Part shown: piece by piece, positions 47,341-58,119 of the stretch
Layout: every line of letters starts with the position of its first letter
Position numbering within the stretch: the stretch's first letter is position 1
NCBI RefSeq assembly: GCF_000422845.1
Contig: NZ_AUGV01000007.1
Span: forward strand, 180,534-244,533
Origin: Oceanobacter kriegii DSM 6294
GTDB taxonomy: Bacteria > Pseudomonadota > Gammaproteobacteria > Pseudomonadales > Oceanobacteraceae
Direction: 5' to 3'
DNA length: 64,000 nt
Translations under genes and position numbers: made by a program
Notes under the pieces: generated by a model
What the model saw: only the letters and a program-made list of their open reading frames with translations
Told to the model about the DNA's origin: nothing
Databases searched by the model: none

Positions 47341-47705
47341 CTTACTTCCCTTTTAATTTCTAATTCTAAATAGCAAACCAGGAGACCGGTACTAATGCCG
47401 TTAGCTTTAACCATAAATGATGGGCAAGCACTGATTATCGTGCGTGCTTTTGCATTATCCAGTTCCTCTCTCAATGCTATCGGAAGAAGATGCCTGTTGC
47501 CATAGCTCCTGAAAAACCTACAATCAAAGCGTTTTCGAATAAGCTCTGTATGAAATCTGCCCAACAAAGCATTCTGAATGGACCCATTCGCAACGCCACA
47601 TTTACGTTCGCCAAGCCCCACCCCCAGTGCGGTATGAGCTAAACCCAATAAACAAGAGATGATAGAGAATACGGGCAATAAAGTCGCGAAACTATTCCTA
47701 CCCAT
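47337..47705 (-). CDS. Small hypothetical protein, coupled to the lipoprotein gene
   Basis: A 122-residue frame that begins with a signal-like hydrophobic segment (MGRNSFATLLPVFSIISCLLG) and ends with ATGA overlap onto the lipoprotein gene. No family was recognised. The overlap supports a real gene; the cysteine- and arginine-rich middle without clear domains leaves doubt. Confidence 0.45.
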   Translation of the reverse strand: MGRNSFATLLPVFSIISCLLGLAHTALGVGLGERKCGVANGSIQNALLGRFHTELIRKRFDCRFFRSYGNRHLLPIALREELDNAKARTIISACPSFMVKANGISTGLLVCYLELEIKREVR

Positions 47706-48360
47706 CTGTTTCCAATCTTCTATTTTTATTTTTCCGATGGCTGTCCTGACCCGCTGCCCGAATCAATGTTTATCACTGAAGTTGTTCTAAAGCCAATTCC
47801 TTACAATCAGCCCGGACAGGATACTCCTGTCTATTTTATTAAATTTTCAATGTAAAACGCCGCATTTCAGCCTAGGAAAGTGCTCTACGTCTTTTTGTAT
47901 TAGAGATAAAGCTACCAACAAAGACGGTAACGCCCCCCTCAAACAATTATCTGAACCCGACCATGTCCAATGACGGAGTGCCGTCAAGCCTCAGAGGCGG
48001 ACTCACTTTTTGTAGCCAAAAATTAATTGATCAGCTTCTTAAACCGACACGGCATACTCCTGCTAAAACAAGCAGACAAAAGCAATAACTCACAACCCCA
48101 AAGAGTGAACGGGGCCGCGACATAAAGAAGCACAGGTCGAACCATTCACCTAGCCCTCAGAGAGGATTATTGTTTTAAAAGCAAGGAGTGCTATGCCACT
48201 CATGACAAAAGCCAGACCGACTATATTTTGTGCGAACACCCTACTCATGACTGGTGGACAGGTTAGTGCCATGCAACGTCTTGAACTCCAGCTACTTGCG
48301 ACGGCCAACCACAAAAGAATGAGCAACAGCTCCTAGTAAAACCGTATCATTTTGAAACAT
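47706..48360. other. AT-rich intergenic region before the guaA terminator
   Basis: About 650 bp. Only one short frame with a good ribosome site was found (listed separately). Otherwise no gene, tRNA or clear hairpin is visible. Base composition is lower in GC than the guaA and guaB genes to the right. Confidence 0.5.
48193..48336 (+). CDS. Possible 47-residue small protein
   Basis: The frame starts at ATG four bases after a perfect AAGGAG and codes for MPLMTKARPTIF...NSS, 47 residues. It has no recognised domain and no membrane segment. The ribosome site is the only positive evidence; it could be chance or a decayed gene. Confidence 0.25.
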   Translation: MPLMTKARPTIFCANTLLMTGGQVSAMQRLELQLLATANHKRMSNSS

Positions 48361-48390
48361 AAAAAACGGGAGCCGAAGCTCCCGTTTTTT
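48361..48390. terminator. Terminator downstream of guaA
   Basis: The stem AAAACGGGAGC / GCTCCCGTTTT with loop CGAA lies on the far side of the guaA stop and is flanked by A and T runs on both sides. Confidence 0.85.
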
Positions 48391-48481
48391 AGCAGGCAAA
48401 CCTGTACGGCCCGACCCGCCCTTTCATCACCGCGTCATGCGGGCCAGCGGCCCGCGCTCCCGGATTATTCCCACTCGCTCT

Positions 48482-50059
48482 TTATTCCCACTCGATGGTG
48501 GCCGGTGGCTTGGACGATACGTCGTACGCTACGCGGGAGATGTGTTCGATCTCGTTGATGATGCGGTTGGAGACTTTCTCCAGCAGCTCGTATGGCAGGT
48601 GCGCCCAGCGAGCGGTCATGAAGTCGATGGTTTCTACCGCACGCAGGGATACCACCCACTCGTAGCGACGCTGGTCGCCTACCACACCTACGGATTTAAC
48701 CGGCAGGAACACCACGAAAGCCTGGGAGGTTTTGTGGTACCAGTCGAAGTTGTGCAGTTCTTCGATGAAGATGGCGTCGGCTTCGCGCAGTACGTCGGCG
48801 TATTCCTTCTTCACTTCACCCAGGATACGCACGCCCAGACCCGGGCCCGGGAATGGGTGGCGGTAAACCATGTCGTAAGGCAGGCCCAGTTCCAGACCGA
48901 TCTTGCGAACTTCGTCTTTGAACAGCTCACGCAGCGGTTCAACCAGTTCCATCTTCATGTCTTCTGGCAGACCACCCACGTTGTGGTGGGACTTGATCAC
49001 GTGCGCCTTGCCTGTTTTGGCGGCAGCGGATTCGATCACGTCAGGGTAAATCGTGCCCTGAGCCAGGAAAGGAACGTCTTTCAGTTTGCCAGCTTCTTCG
49101 TCGAACACTTCGATGAAGGTGTTACCAATCACCTTACGCTTTTGCTCAGGGTCAGAGATACCGGCCAGTTTGCCCAGGAACAGGTCTTCGGCATCCGCAC
49201 GGATCACCTTCACACCCATGTTCTTGGCGAACATTTCCATCACCATGTCGCCTTCGTTCTTGCGCAGCAGACCGTTGTCTACGAATACACAAGTCAGTTG
49301 GTCGCCAATGGCTTTGTGCAGCAGGGCTGCAACCACGGAGGAGTCAACACCACCAGACAGACCCAGCAGAACTTTCTTGTCGCCAACCTGTTCGCGTACT
49401 TTTTCGATTTGGTCTTCGATGATTTTGGCTGGAGTCCACAGCGCTTCACAGCCACAGATTTCCAGTACAAAGCGCTCCAGCAGACGCTGACCTTGCAGTG
49501 AGTGAGTCACTTCCGGGTGGAACTGAACGCCGAAGAAGTTCTTCTCGTCGTTGCTCATGCCAGCAATTGGGCAAGAACCAGTGGACGCCATCAGCTCGAA
49601 GCCTTCTGGCATGGCCACAACCTTGTCACCGTGGGACATCCACACGTCCAGCAGTGATTTGCCATCGGCGTCGATGTGGTCACGGATATCACGGAAGAAC
49701 TTGCTGTTGCCCTCTTCCTTGATCTGCGCGTAACCGAATTCACGGATGGAAGAACCTTCTACCTTGCCGCCCAACTGCTCGGCCATAGTTTGCATGCCGT
49801 AGCAAATACCCAGCACAGGCAAGCCCATGGTGAATACGCATTCAGGCGCGCGGGGAGAGCCGGCTTCAGTAACGGATTCCGGGCCACCGGCCAGGATGAT
49901 ACCGGATGGGTTGAATTCACGGATTTCCGCTTCGTCCATGTCGAACGCACGAATTTCAGAGAAAACACCGATTTCACGAACGCGACGAGCAATCAGCTGG
50001 GTGTACTGGGAGCCAAAATCCAGAATCAGAATTTTGTGAGCGTGGATGTCTTGAGACAT
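48482..50059 (-). CDS. guaA: GMP synthase (glutamine-hydrolysing)
   Basis: Converts XMP to GMP with glutamine and ATP. From [20 protein letters not shown] the protein has 525 residues, the same length as the enteric enzyme; a longer frame upstream is rejected because it runs through the intergenic hairpin. The glutaminase triad Cys is C86 (GICYGMQ), with [11 protein letters not shown] for His and Glu. The ATP-pyrophosphatase loop is [17 protein letters not shown]. The C-terminal dimer and XMP-binding domain carries [16 protein letters not shown]. Downstream of guaB in the usual operon. Confidence 0.98.
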   Translation of the reverse strand: MSQDIHAHKILILDFGSQYTQLIARRVREIGVFSEIRAFDMDEAEIREFNPSGIILAGGPESVTEAGSPRAPECVFTMGLPVLGICYGMQTMAEQLGGKVEGSSIREFGYAQIKEEGNSKFFRDIRDHIDADGKSLLDVWMSHGDKVVAMPEGFELMASTGSCPIAGMSNDEKNFFGVQFHPEVTHSLQGQRLLERFVLEICGCEALWTPAKIIEDQIEKVREQVGDKKVLLGLSGGVDSSVVAALLHKAIGDQLTCVFVDNGLLRKNEGDMVMEMFAKNMGVKVIRADAEDLFLGKLAGISDPEQKRKVIGNTFIEVFDEEAGKLKDVPFLAQGTIYPDVIESAAAKTGKAHVIKSHHNVGGLPEDMKMELVEPLRELFKDEVRKIGLELGLPYDMVYRHPFPGPGLGVRILGEVKKEYADVLREADAIFIEELHNFDWYHKTSQAFVVFLPVKSVGVVGDQRRYEWVVSLRAVETIDFMTARWAHLPYELLEKVSNRIINEIEHISRVAYDVSSKPPATIEWE

Positions 50060-50088
50060 ATCAGTTCCAAACCTGTAGAAATGAAAAC

Positions 50089-50107
50089 GCCGGGGCTTTA
50101 CCCCGGC
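50089..50107. promoter_or_regulatory. Hairpin in the guaB-guaA gap
   Basis: The stem GCCGGGG / CCCCGGC with loop CTTTA lies in the 94-bp gap. Read on the minus strand it is followed by a short GTTTTC, so it may reduce read-through from guaB or protect mRNA ends. Confidence 0.5.
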
Positions 50108-50153
50108 ATCCAAAAATCAAATTTGGTGGCCCTTGCAGACCACCATGAAGCCA

Positions 50154-51671
<1,518 letters not shown>

Positions 51672-51808
51672 TCAACCGGTTTGAACGTGGGTGGCAGGAG
51701 TGCCCCGAAAGCTGGCCTGTTCTGCCGGGGTTGTCACGTCAACGTATGGTCGACCCCGGATAATTTTAGGCGCGTAATTGTACTCAAAATGCCAATTCGG
51801 GTAAATGG

Positions 51809-52735
51809 TCAGCATTGCGTAATTTCAATAAATTCCAATGTTTTGGCGCGCACGGCCTCTGAGGCAAAACCGCCGATGTGCGGCCCGGTGGTTTCTTGCC
51901 AACAGGCAGTCGCACCAATGGCTTTCCGTAAGTCACGACCGTGATGATAGGCCACCACCCCGTCGTCTTTGCTGTGCAGCAAGAGAATGGGCACCGGGTA
52001 GTCTTCGGTGAACCGCCTTGGGTCCCACTCGGTTGGCAGAAACCAGGCAAATGGCCAAACCACCCACCCCAGCCAATTACGAGACAGTATTTCCCGTGCG
52101 GCTTCGGAATAAGCATAAGGGGCAGACTCAGCAACCACTGCGCTGATTTGATATTTTTCAGCCGCCTGATGGCCAAAGATCACCGCCAGGCCACCACCAA
52201 AGCTCTGCCCGAGCACAACCAACCGTCGATCTGGAAAACGCCCGCGCAACCAGCCCGCGGCTGCTTCAACGTCCTGCAGCACCGCAGGCAACTGAGCTGC
52301 ACCGTCAGACGCGCCGTAACCGCGATAGTCCAGCGCAAACACATCCACGCCTTCGTATACCAACCAGGCAATCGAACGAATATGCGTACTGATGTTTTCG
52401 CCGTTGCCATGAAGAAACAGCACCATCGGGCGTTCTTGCACGGCGCCCTCAGAACGGCCTGAATCAGCACGTTCATCCACTAGACCATTCATCCACCAGC
52501 CATGCACCTGCGTACCGTCATGGGTTTGCAGATACACATCGTCGTAGCGAATGCCGAGGTCTTCCGGCGTTTGTAGCCAGCTTTGTTTGGGATAGAAGTA
52601 AAAGCCTGTAAGTGAGGTACAACCGCCCAGCAAACCGAACATAGCCAGAAGTACGCCACCGGCAACCCTTCGGCGTGATGATTTGCCAGCAGCATTCAGC
52701 CAGAGCTTTTCTATTGCTGAGCGAATTCGCCCCAT
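51809..52735 (-). CDS. Alpha/beta hydrolase, putative lipoprotein
   Basis: A 308-residue serine hydrolase of the FrsA/BEM46-like group. The N-terminus has lipobox FGLLGGC after a basic stretch, so the enzyme is probably membrane-anchored and faces the periplasm. The nucleophile elbow is VLGQSFGGGLAV; the oxyanion loop is LFLHGNGENIS; the acid is in LLLHSKDDGVVA and the His in TTGPHIGGF. Its start overlaps the DUF4105 stop by one base, so the two are co-translated. The substrate is unknown. Confidence 0.85.
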   Translation of the reverse strand: MGRIRSAIEKLWLNAAGKSSRRRVAGGVLLAMFGLLGGCTSLTGFYFYPKQSWLQTPEDLGIRYDDVYLQTHDGTQVHGWWMNGLVDERADSGRSEGAVQERPMVLFLHGNGENISTHIRSIAWLVYEGVDVFALDYRGYGASDGAAQLPAVLQDVEAAAGWLRGRFPDRRLVVLGQSFGGGLAVIFGHQAAEKYQISAVVAESAPYAYSEAAREILSRNWLGWVVWPFAWFLPTEWDPRRFTEDYPVPILLLHSKDDGVVAYHHGRDLRKAIGATACWQETTGPHIGGFASEAVRAKTLEFIEITQC

Positions 52736-54774
52736 CAGAAATACCAGTTGGAATTCAGACTCATGGTATTTTGCGAGTAGCTTCCGGCACCTTCTATGTC
52801 TTCCAGCTCACGCGCCAGAATCAGACGCAGCTGCCATTCAACATTTGGGCTCCAGGCGAACTCACCTTCCACCACTCTCTTACTGACATCTCGACCCATC
52901 AGCGACGGCTGCCAGCGGGCCATAATACGTGTTTGCAATTCATCGCCCTGATAGTACCAACCCAGCTCTGGGCCAACGGCCAAACCCCAGTTCACGCCAG
53001 AGAAGCCACCCCAGTCCAACGTGGTTTTCGCCAGTGCCCACGGGCGACCGAAAGCAGTTTTCCAGGTTCGGCCAAAGCCAACATCCAGGTATCCGCCAAG
53101 TTTTTGCTCCTGCAAGCGACGTTCAAAACCGGCATCAACTTCCCATGACGTCGGGCGGAATAACGCATCACGGGCCGACAACGAACGCACATTCACCGCG
53201 GTGAAGCGCTCCAGTCGAATGGAATCACCTTCGGCCCAACGCACGTCGGTTTTCCCCATCACAATCTGGGAGCCAGGCACAAAGCCATAGGAAGGATCGA
53301 CAAGATCGTGATAAGCCGGTCGGAAGCTCAAGCCACCAAAGCCATGCGCCACACTGTTGTTATCGACACCAACGGAACCAGCAGTAAAACTGATGCGTCG
53401 GGAGCCATGGCCCTCGTCGTCTCTTGGCGGTGCTGTTTCCAGCGGTGGGTAAGGTTCAATGCCTCCCAGCTTGCTGCGTGCGGCCAGAATACCCAGCGTA
53501 GCGTTACGAATAGCCTTGCCGTTTTGCTTCTTCTTGATCGCAGCATAACGAGCATACTGATACGCCAGTTCCAGCATTTGCGCTTGCTCCAACGCATTCA
53601 AACCGGCCAACTGCTGGTCCAGCAGCGCATTAAAATCGGTTTGCGGATCAATACTGGCATCCACCAACTCGACCGCCCGCCCGACAACATCGTCGGTCGT
53701 GTTTTCAATCATGTGCGACATCAAGGTCGCTGCCGACGGCCGGAATTCCGCCCTACCCAGCAACTGCTCATGCTCCAGCTCTCGAATGGTGTCTACCGGA
53801 ATGGCGGTAAAGTCGAAATGGCGAGCGGCATCGGAGCGTTCACTGGCGGCATCAATAAAGGCCAGCACGCGGTAGGAGCAGTTTTCGTCAAAGAAGTAGT
53901 AATCGAATTCTGTACCCTGCACTTCCCAAATATGACGCACAAACTGGTCGACTTCGTCACCTTGCAGATTCAGCGGGTACTCCCACACATTGCGGTATTC
54001 CATGTGCTGATACTCACGGGTTTTCTCGTGGTAGCGCATCACCGTCGCCACACCCGGGTAACCACCGGCCAGACCCTTGGCACTGAACACCAGCTCGTTG
54101 TCATCCGGATCGGCATTGGCGGCGAAATTCACGCTGAAAGCCAGCAGCTTGCTGCTATTCGGGTCTTGGCGATCCATCCGAATCAGCGTATGGCCATACA
54201 TGGAAGATGGCGAGTTGATATGGGACGCGGGGAAAATCAGCGTCAACGAATGCGCATCCAGCTTACCGGCCCACTCCTCAAAGTCAGGGCACGCCAGATC
54301 CTGCCATTCAATGTCTGGCAGCTGTTTTTTCACCCAATAATATCTGGCTGGAAAGCGACACTGGGCCGATTCGTTCACATCCGTCCAGCGTGTTTGCTGG
54401 AACGCTGCTACTTCGGCGGTCAGCTCTTCCAGCAGCTGTTCAGGCCCTTGCATAGCCAATGCATCAGGGCTAACAAAGAAGGCTTCGCTGTCGTTCTGGC
54501 TGCGCCAACGCATGGAAAACGGGTGATATCGATAGTGCAGCAAATGCGCCCATTGGCGTTGCTGACTGATGTCTTTAAGACGTGAAGGCTCTACCGCGCG
54601 CACCGCTGCGGCGGCCTGAGCCGGTGCACTGGTGGCAACGCTTAACTGACTGCCCGCGAGCAGTTCCTCGGCTTGTGTTGCAGGTGCAACCAGCAAACCG
54701 CCAAACCCTGACAACGCAACAAAAGCACTGGCCCGAACCACGGCCACTGCATTGAAAAAACTCTGGTACTTCAT
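52735..54774 (-). CDS. DUF4105 domain protein, putative outer-membrane-associated
   Basis: A 679-residue precursor with a signal peptide (FVALSGFGGLLVAPATQAEE). The central part fits DUF4105: RYYWVKKQLPDIEWQDLACPDFEEW, IFPASHINSPSSMYGHTLIR and a histidine- and tyrosine-rich stretch around YYFFDENCSYRVLAFIDA. The C-terminal 200 residues alternate in beta-strand pattern and end in Phe (SLNSNWYF), typical of outer-membrane barrels. DUF4105 has a papain-like NlpC/P60-related look (ENCSYRVL with Cys; H in SSMYGHT), so a cysteine hydrolase is possible but unproven. Lies between the DUF3015 gene and the hydrolase gene. Confidence 0.85.
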   Translation of the reverse strand: MKYQSFFNAVAVVRASAFVALSGFGGLLVAPATQAEELLAGSQLSVATSAPAQAAAAVRAVEPSRLKDISQQRQWAHLLHYRYHPFSMRWRSQNDSEAFFVSPDALAMQGPEQLLEELTAEVAAFQQTRWTDVNESAQCRFPARYYWVKKQLPDIEWQDLACPDFEEWAGKLDAHSLTLIFPASHINSPSSMYGHTLIRMDRQDPNSSKLLAFSVNFAANADPDDNELVFSAKGLAGGYPGVATVMRYHEKTREYQHMEYRNVWEYPLNLQGDEVDQFVRHIWEVQGTEFDYYFFDENCSYRVLAFIDAASERSDAARHFDFTAIPVDTIRELEHEQLLGRAEFRPSAATLMSHMIENTTDDVVGRAVELVDASIDPQTDFNALLDQQLAGLNALEQAQMLELAYQYARYAAIKKKQNGKAIRNATLGILAARSKLGGIEPYPPLETAPPRDDEGHGSRRISFTAGSVGVDNNSVAHGFGGLSFRPAYHDLVDPSYGFVPGSQIVMGKTDVRWAEGDSIRLERFTAVNVRSLSARDALFRPTSWEVDAGFERRLQEQKLGGYLDVGFGRTWKTAFGRPWALAKTTLDWGGFSGVNWGLAVGPELGWYYQGDELQTRIMARWQPSLMGRDVSKRVVEGEFAWSPNVEWQLRLILARELEDIEGAGSYSQNTMSLNSNWYF

Positions 54775-54974
54775 CGTTCCTTGATACCCTGAATCTCAAA
54801 TATTGGCATGCCAATCTACATGGCATTTATGACGTCTGGGCCATCCCGCAAAGGGATCGTCTTTTGGACATCACCAGCAAATTGCCAAGCGTCAGAAACA
54901 ACAAAGTGCGCCGTAGCGCACTCTGTGTGTGAACTGGCCGTTACCACAGGCAACGGCCAAAGCATCACTGCGAA

Positions 54975-55451
54975 TTAAGCAGCGTACTTGTTCAGCTTGG
55001 CAGATTCAGCCATAACTGCGTTCACTTCGGTCAGCGCAGAAGCGGAAGTAGCTTCAGCGTTGAATACGCGAGTGAAGTTGGACTGCAGAGCAGCAGCAAA
55101 ATCAGCGCGATCAGCAGATTCAATAGCCATTACTTCAGCCAGTGCATCCAGAGTTTCGCCCTGACCAACGGCAACGTCAGCAGCCAGTTGATCCATGTTG
55201 TCGTCCATGAATTTCTGAGTGTTGGAAGCCATAGGGCCGTTGGCATCTTCACAGCCCAGAGTGCCGGAAGTCATACCAAAAGTCTGGTTGCCGGAAGTAC
55301 CGTTAGTGGTAGCAGCCAGAACGTGCTCGTACCATTCAGTTGCATCAGGGAAAACAACTTCAGTACCCAGGCCACAACCTGCTGGGCCGTGATCAGCCAT
55401 AGCAACAGAAGATAGGCCAGCAAACGCAACAGTAGCGATCAGTTTTTTCAT
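54975..55451 (-). CDS. DUF3015 family periplasmic protein
   Basis: A 158-residue precursor starting at MKKLIATVAFAGLSSVAMAD, after AAGGATTGATCAA. The mature part has the DUF3015 layout: ADHGPAGCGLGTEVVF, then a second Cys in TSGTLGCEDANGP and helix-rich MDQLAADVAVGQGETLDAL. The two cysteines may form a disulfide. The family is uncharacterised. First gene of the DUF3015-DUF4105-hydrolase cluster, although the 200-bp gap to the next gene leaves room for another promoter. Confidence 0.88.
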   Translation of the reverse strand: MKKLIATVAFAGLSSVAMADHGPAGCGLGTEVVFPDATEWYEHVLAATTNGTSGNQTFGMTSGTLGCEDANGPMASNTQKFMDDNMDQLAADVAVGQGETLDALAEVMAIESADRADFAAALQSNFTRVFNAEATSASALTEVNAVMAESAKLNKYAA

Positions 55452-55622
55452 TTGATCAATCCTTAACACAAGGTGGAATTAGGGGCTTATCCGAGCCCCG
55501 TTTCTGGAATGCGCGATACTAACCAGTGTGTTTAAATGGGTCTGTTGCTTTCTGTCCAACTTGCTGGCGACTCCACAAATTTACAAACAGCTACACTCAC
55601 TCCGCACCGATCTTTGGAATAC

Positions 55623-56975
55623 ATGAACCAGTCCACAGCAGAACCCGTAATTTTCAGCGTCAGCCAGTTAAACCAGCGCGCCAAGCAGCTACTGGAAATC
55701 TCTTTTATGAACGTTCGTGTGGAAGGGGACATTTCCAGTTTGTCGCGCCCCTCGTCGGGCCACTGGTATTTTTCACTGAAAGATAGCCGCGCTCAGGTGC
55801 GCTGTGCCATGTTCCGCTCGTCGGCCAGCCGCTTGAAGTTTCAGCCCAAGGAAGGCGACAAGGTAGAAATTCGCGCCAAGGTCAGCCTGTATGAGGCCCG
55901 CGGCGACTATCAGCTGATTGTTGATACCATGAAACCCGCTGGCGAAGGGGCCATGCTGTTGGCATTTCAACAGCTAAAAGCCCGCCTTACGGCCGAAGGG
56001 TTGTTCAATGCGGAATTCAAACAAACCATTCCCAAGGTGCGCCGCGTCGCGGTTATCACTTCCGCCACCGGCGCTGCCCTGCACGACATATTGACGGTGC
56101 TCCAGCGCCGCAACCCGGCCATCGAAGTCGATATTTACCCGGCCATGGTGCAAGGGGCTGAAGCCTCCGCACAGCTGATCGAAGCGGTACAGCGCGCCAA
56201 CAGAGACAACAAGGTCGACGCAATCATTCTGGGGCGTGGCGGCGGCTCGATGGAAGACTTGTGGTGCTTCAACGATGAAAACCTGGCTCGTGCGGTGTTT
56301 GCCTCCAAACTGCCTGTGGTCAGTGCCGTGGGCCACGAAGTGGACTTCACCATTTGTGACTTTGTGGCCGACATGCGCGCCGCCACACCGTCTGCGGCTG
56401 CTGAACTGGTCAGCACCGATCAGTCGCAAACACTGAGCCATTTGCAACGAATACAGCAACGACTGCAACGCGCCCAGCTGATCCGCATTCAGCAATACAA
56501 ACAGCAATTGCTAAATCTGCGTTCACGCCTGCGCGACCCAGCCCAACAGCTGCAACAGCAATCACAGCAACTTGATCGACTGGAGCAACGCCTGCAGCGT
56601 GCCTGGCAACAGCAGCAACAACAGCGGCGATTCCGCTTGCAGCAATGGACCCAGCAACTGCAACACCAACACCCGACAACAACGCTGAAAGCACTGAACG
56701 ACAAACAACAACGACTGTCGGAACGACTGCAACAGGCCATGCAGCGCAACCTGGAACGTCGCCAGCAACAGCTGGGACATCAGGCCAACATGCTGCAAAG
56801 CCTGAGTCCGCTGAGTGTACTGGGCCGTGGCTATTCCTTGACTCAAACGCAGGACGGCGGCGTACTGCAATCGGCAGATCAGGCAAACGTTGGCGATACC
56901 CTGACCACTCGACTGGCCGAAGGCATGGTAGAAAGTCAGATCACCGCGATTCATGCCAGCACCGATAAGTCCTGA
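55623..56975 (+). CDS. xseA: Exodeoxyribonuclease VII large subunit
   Basis: Catalytic subunit of the single-strand-specific nuclease with XseB. From MNQSTAEPVIFSVSQLNQRAKQ the protein has 450 residues; an ATG 29 codons upstream is open but has no ribosome site. The OB domain is at residues 10-105 (SVSQLNQRAKQLLE; RVEGDISSLSRPSSGHWYFSLKD). The core has VRRVAVITSATGAALHDIL and IILGRGGGSMEDLWCFNDE with the nuclease metal site. A long Gln-rich coiled coil follows, and the C-terminal beta part is VLGRGYSLTQ. xseA commonly lies next to guaB; here a three-gene insert separates them. Confidence 0.96.
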   Translation: MNQSTAEPVIFSVSQLNQRAKQLLEISFMNVRVEGDISSLSRPSSGHWYFSLKDSRAQVRCAMFRSSASRLKFQPKEGDKVEIRAKVSLYEARGDYQLIVDTMKPAGEGAMLLAFQQLKARLTAEGLFNAEFKQTIPKVRRVAVITSATGAALHDILTVLQRRNPAIEVDIYPAMVQGAEASAQLIEAVQRANRDNKVDAIILGRGGGSMEDLWCFNDENLARAVFASKLPVVSAVGHEVDFTICDFVADMRAATPSAAAELVSTDQSQTLSHLQRIQQRLQRAQLIRIQQYKQQLLNLRSRLRDPAQQLQQQSQQLDRLEQRLQRAWQQQQQQRRFRLQQWTQQLQHQHPTTTLKALNDKQQRLSERLQQAMQRNLERRQQQLGHQANMLQSLSPLSVLGRGYSLTQTQDGGVLQSADQANVGDTLTTRLAEGMVESQITAIHASTDKS

Positions 56976-57054
56976 CGCCGTCCCAAAGCGACAGCACACT
57001 GGCACCAGCACAAAAACACAGCGCAAACCAACCGCAGCATTCAGGAGAGTTATC

Positions 57055-58023
57055 GTGTCACCGTCCACCAACCGAAAACTGCGCAAGCTGTTTCATCCAA
57101 AATCCTGGTTCAACATTGCATCGGGAATGGCCTTCGCCTACGCCGTATTGTGGGCTGCCAGTTCCGCCAACGCAGCCGCTCCAACACAGGCGCCTCAGCA
57201 ACAAACACCTCAAGAACAAACACCTCAGCAACAAACACCACCGCAACAAGATCGAATTCCAGGTGGTGTTGCCCTGTTTGACCTTGGCGTCAGCGCAGCA
57301 GAGCCAAGCGTTACCTACAACGACCAACGAGTCATGCTGCTGTCGAAAGACACCCCCGAAGGTAAGCACTGGACGGCAGTAGTCGGCATCAAATTACGTT
57401 CAGAGCCCGGCAACCGCACCTTGTACATTAATGGTACTGCCACCCCATTCAGCGTTGGCAAACACACCTATCGCGAACAGCACCTGCAAGTTAAAGCCAA
57501 GCACGTAAACCCCAGCCAGGAAGCCCTGACCCGCATTGGCAGCGAAGCCACCAAAATGATTGGTGTCTTTAAAGACTTCACCCCTTCCCCGACCCACAGC
57601 TGGCAGCCAATGATCTGGCCAGTCATTGGTCCGCTTTCCAGCCCGTTTGGTTTGCAGCGTTTTTTTAATGGCGAAAAGCGTAATCCGCACACTGGACTCG
57701 ACATTGCAGCGGCCACCGGCACAGAAATCATCGCGCCGTCTGACGGCGTGGTGGTTCAAACCGGCGATTACTATTTCAACGGCAACACCGTCCTCATTGA
57801 CCACGGACAGGGGCTGGTGACCATGTTCTGCCACCTGAGCCAAATTGATGTAAAAGAAGGGGATGTGGTGAAACAAGGCGACCATATCGGTCTGGTCGGC
57901 GCCACCGGACGAGTTACCGGCCCACATTTGCATTGGACCGTGTCGCTCAACAACGCACGGGTAAACCCGAAATTGTTTATCAAACCAGAATTGCTACCCA
58001 GCCCGATCGCAGCGAAGAACTAA
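57055..58023 (+). CDS. M23 family peptidoglycan endopeptidase, GTG start
   Basis: Predicted 322-residue periplasmic metallopeptidase. GTG follows AGGAGAGTTATC; longer frames lack this. A signal peptide ends near ANAAAP, after which a Pro-Gln-Thr linker with repeats of QQQTPP/QEQTP leads to the domains. The N-terminal domain of the LytM-associated type is at 70-180, and LytM/M23 lies at about 200-310. Metal ligands are in HTGLDIAAATG (His and Asp) and GPHLHWTVS (HxH). Expected to cut peptide cross-links in the cell wall. It is transcribed with or just after xseA. Confidence 0.9.
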   Translation: MSPSTNRKLRKLFHPKSWFNIASGMAFAYAVLWAASSANAAAPTQAPQQQTPQEQTPQQQTPPQQDRIPGGVALFDLGVSAAEPSVTYNDQRVMLLSKDTPEGKHWTAVVGIKLRSEPGNRTLYINGTATPFSVGKHTYREQHLQVKAKHVNPSQEALTRIGSEATKMIGVFKDFTPSPTHSWQPMIWPVIGPLSSPFGLQRFFNGEKRNPHTGLDIAAATGTEIIAPSDGVVVQTGDYYFNGNTVLIDHGQGLVTMFCHLSQIDVKEGDVVKQGDHIGLVGATGRVTGPHLHWTVSLNNARVNPKLFIKPELLPSPIAAKN

Positions 58024-58066
58024 CCCACTTTTTTGGGAGCGCGATGCACATCCTACACGCAAGCAG

Positions 58067-58083
58067 GGTGCGCACTGCGCACC
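58067..58083. repeat. Short palindromic repeat between M23 and tesB genes
   Basis: GGTGCGCACTGCGCACC is a palindrome (one mismatch at the centre) preceded by a CATCCTACAC stretch. Related units occur at 62145-62268 and 63641-63668. Confidence 0.6.
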
Positions 58084-58119
58084 AAACTGCATAGACAGAC
58101 CTCACGCACAGAACCCGGT

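Noticed and set aside
48437..49501. Plus-strand open frame opposite guaA
   Set aside because: Shadow of guaA; low-complexity His, Phe and Val-rich product typical of antisense reading.
53308..54585. Plus-strand open frame opposite the DUF4105 gene
   Set aside because: The DUF4105 protein has a signal peptide and family motifs; the antisense frame has neither.
56500..56800. CAACAG-rich stretch considered as a tandem repeat element
   Set aside because: It encodes the Gln-rich coiled coil of XseA, normal for the family.
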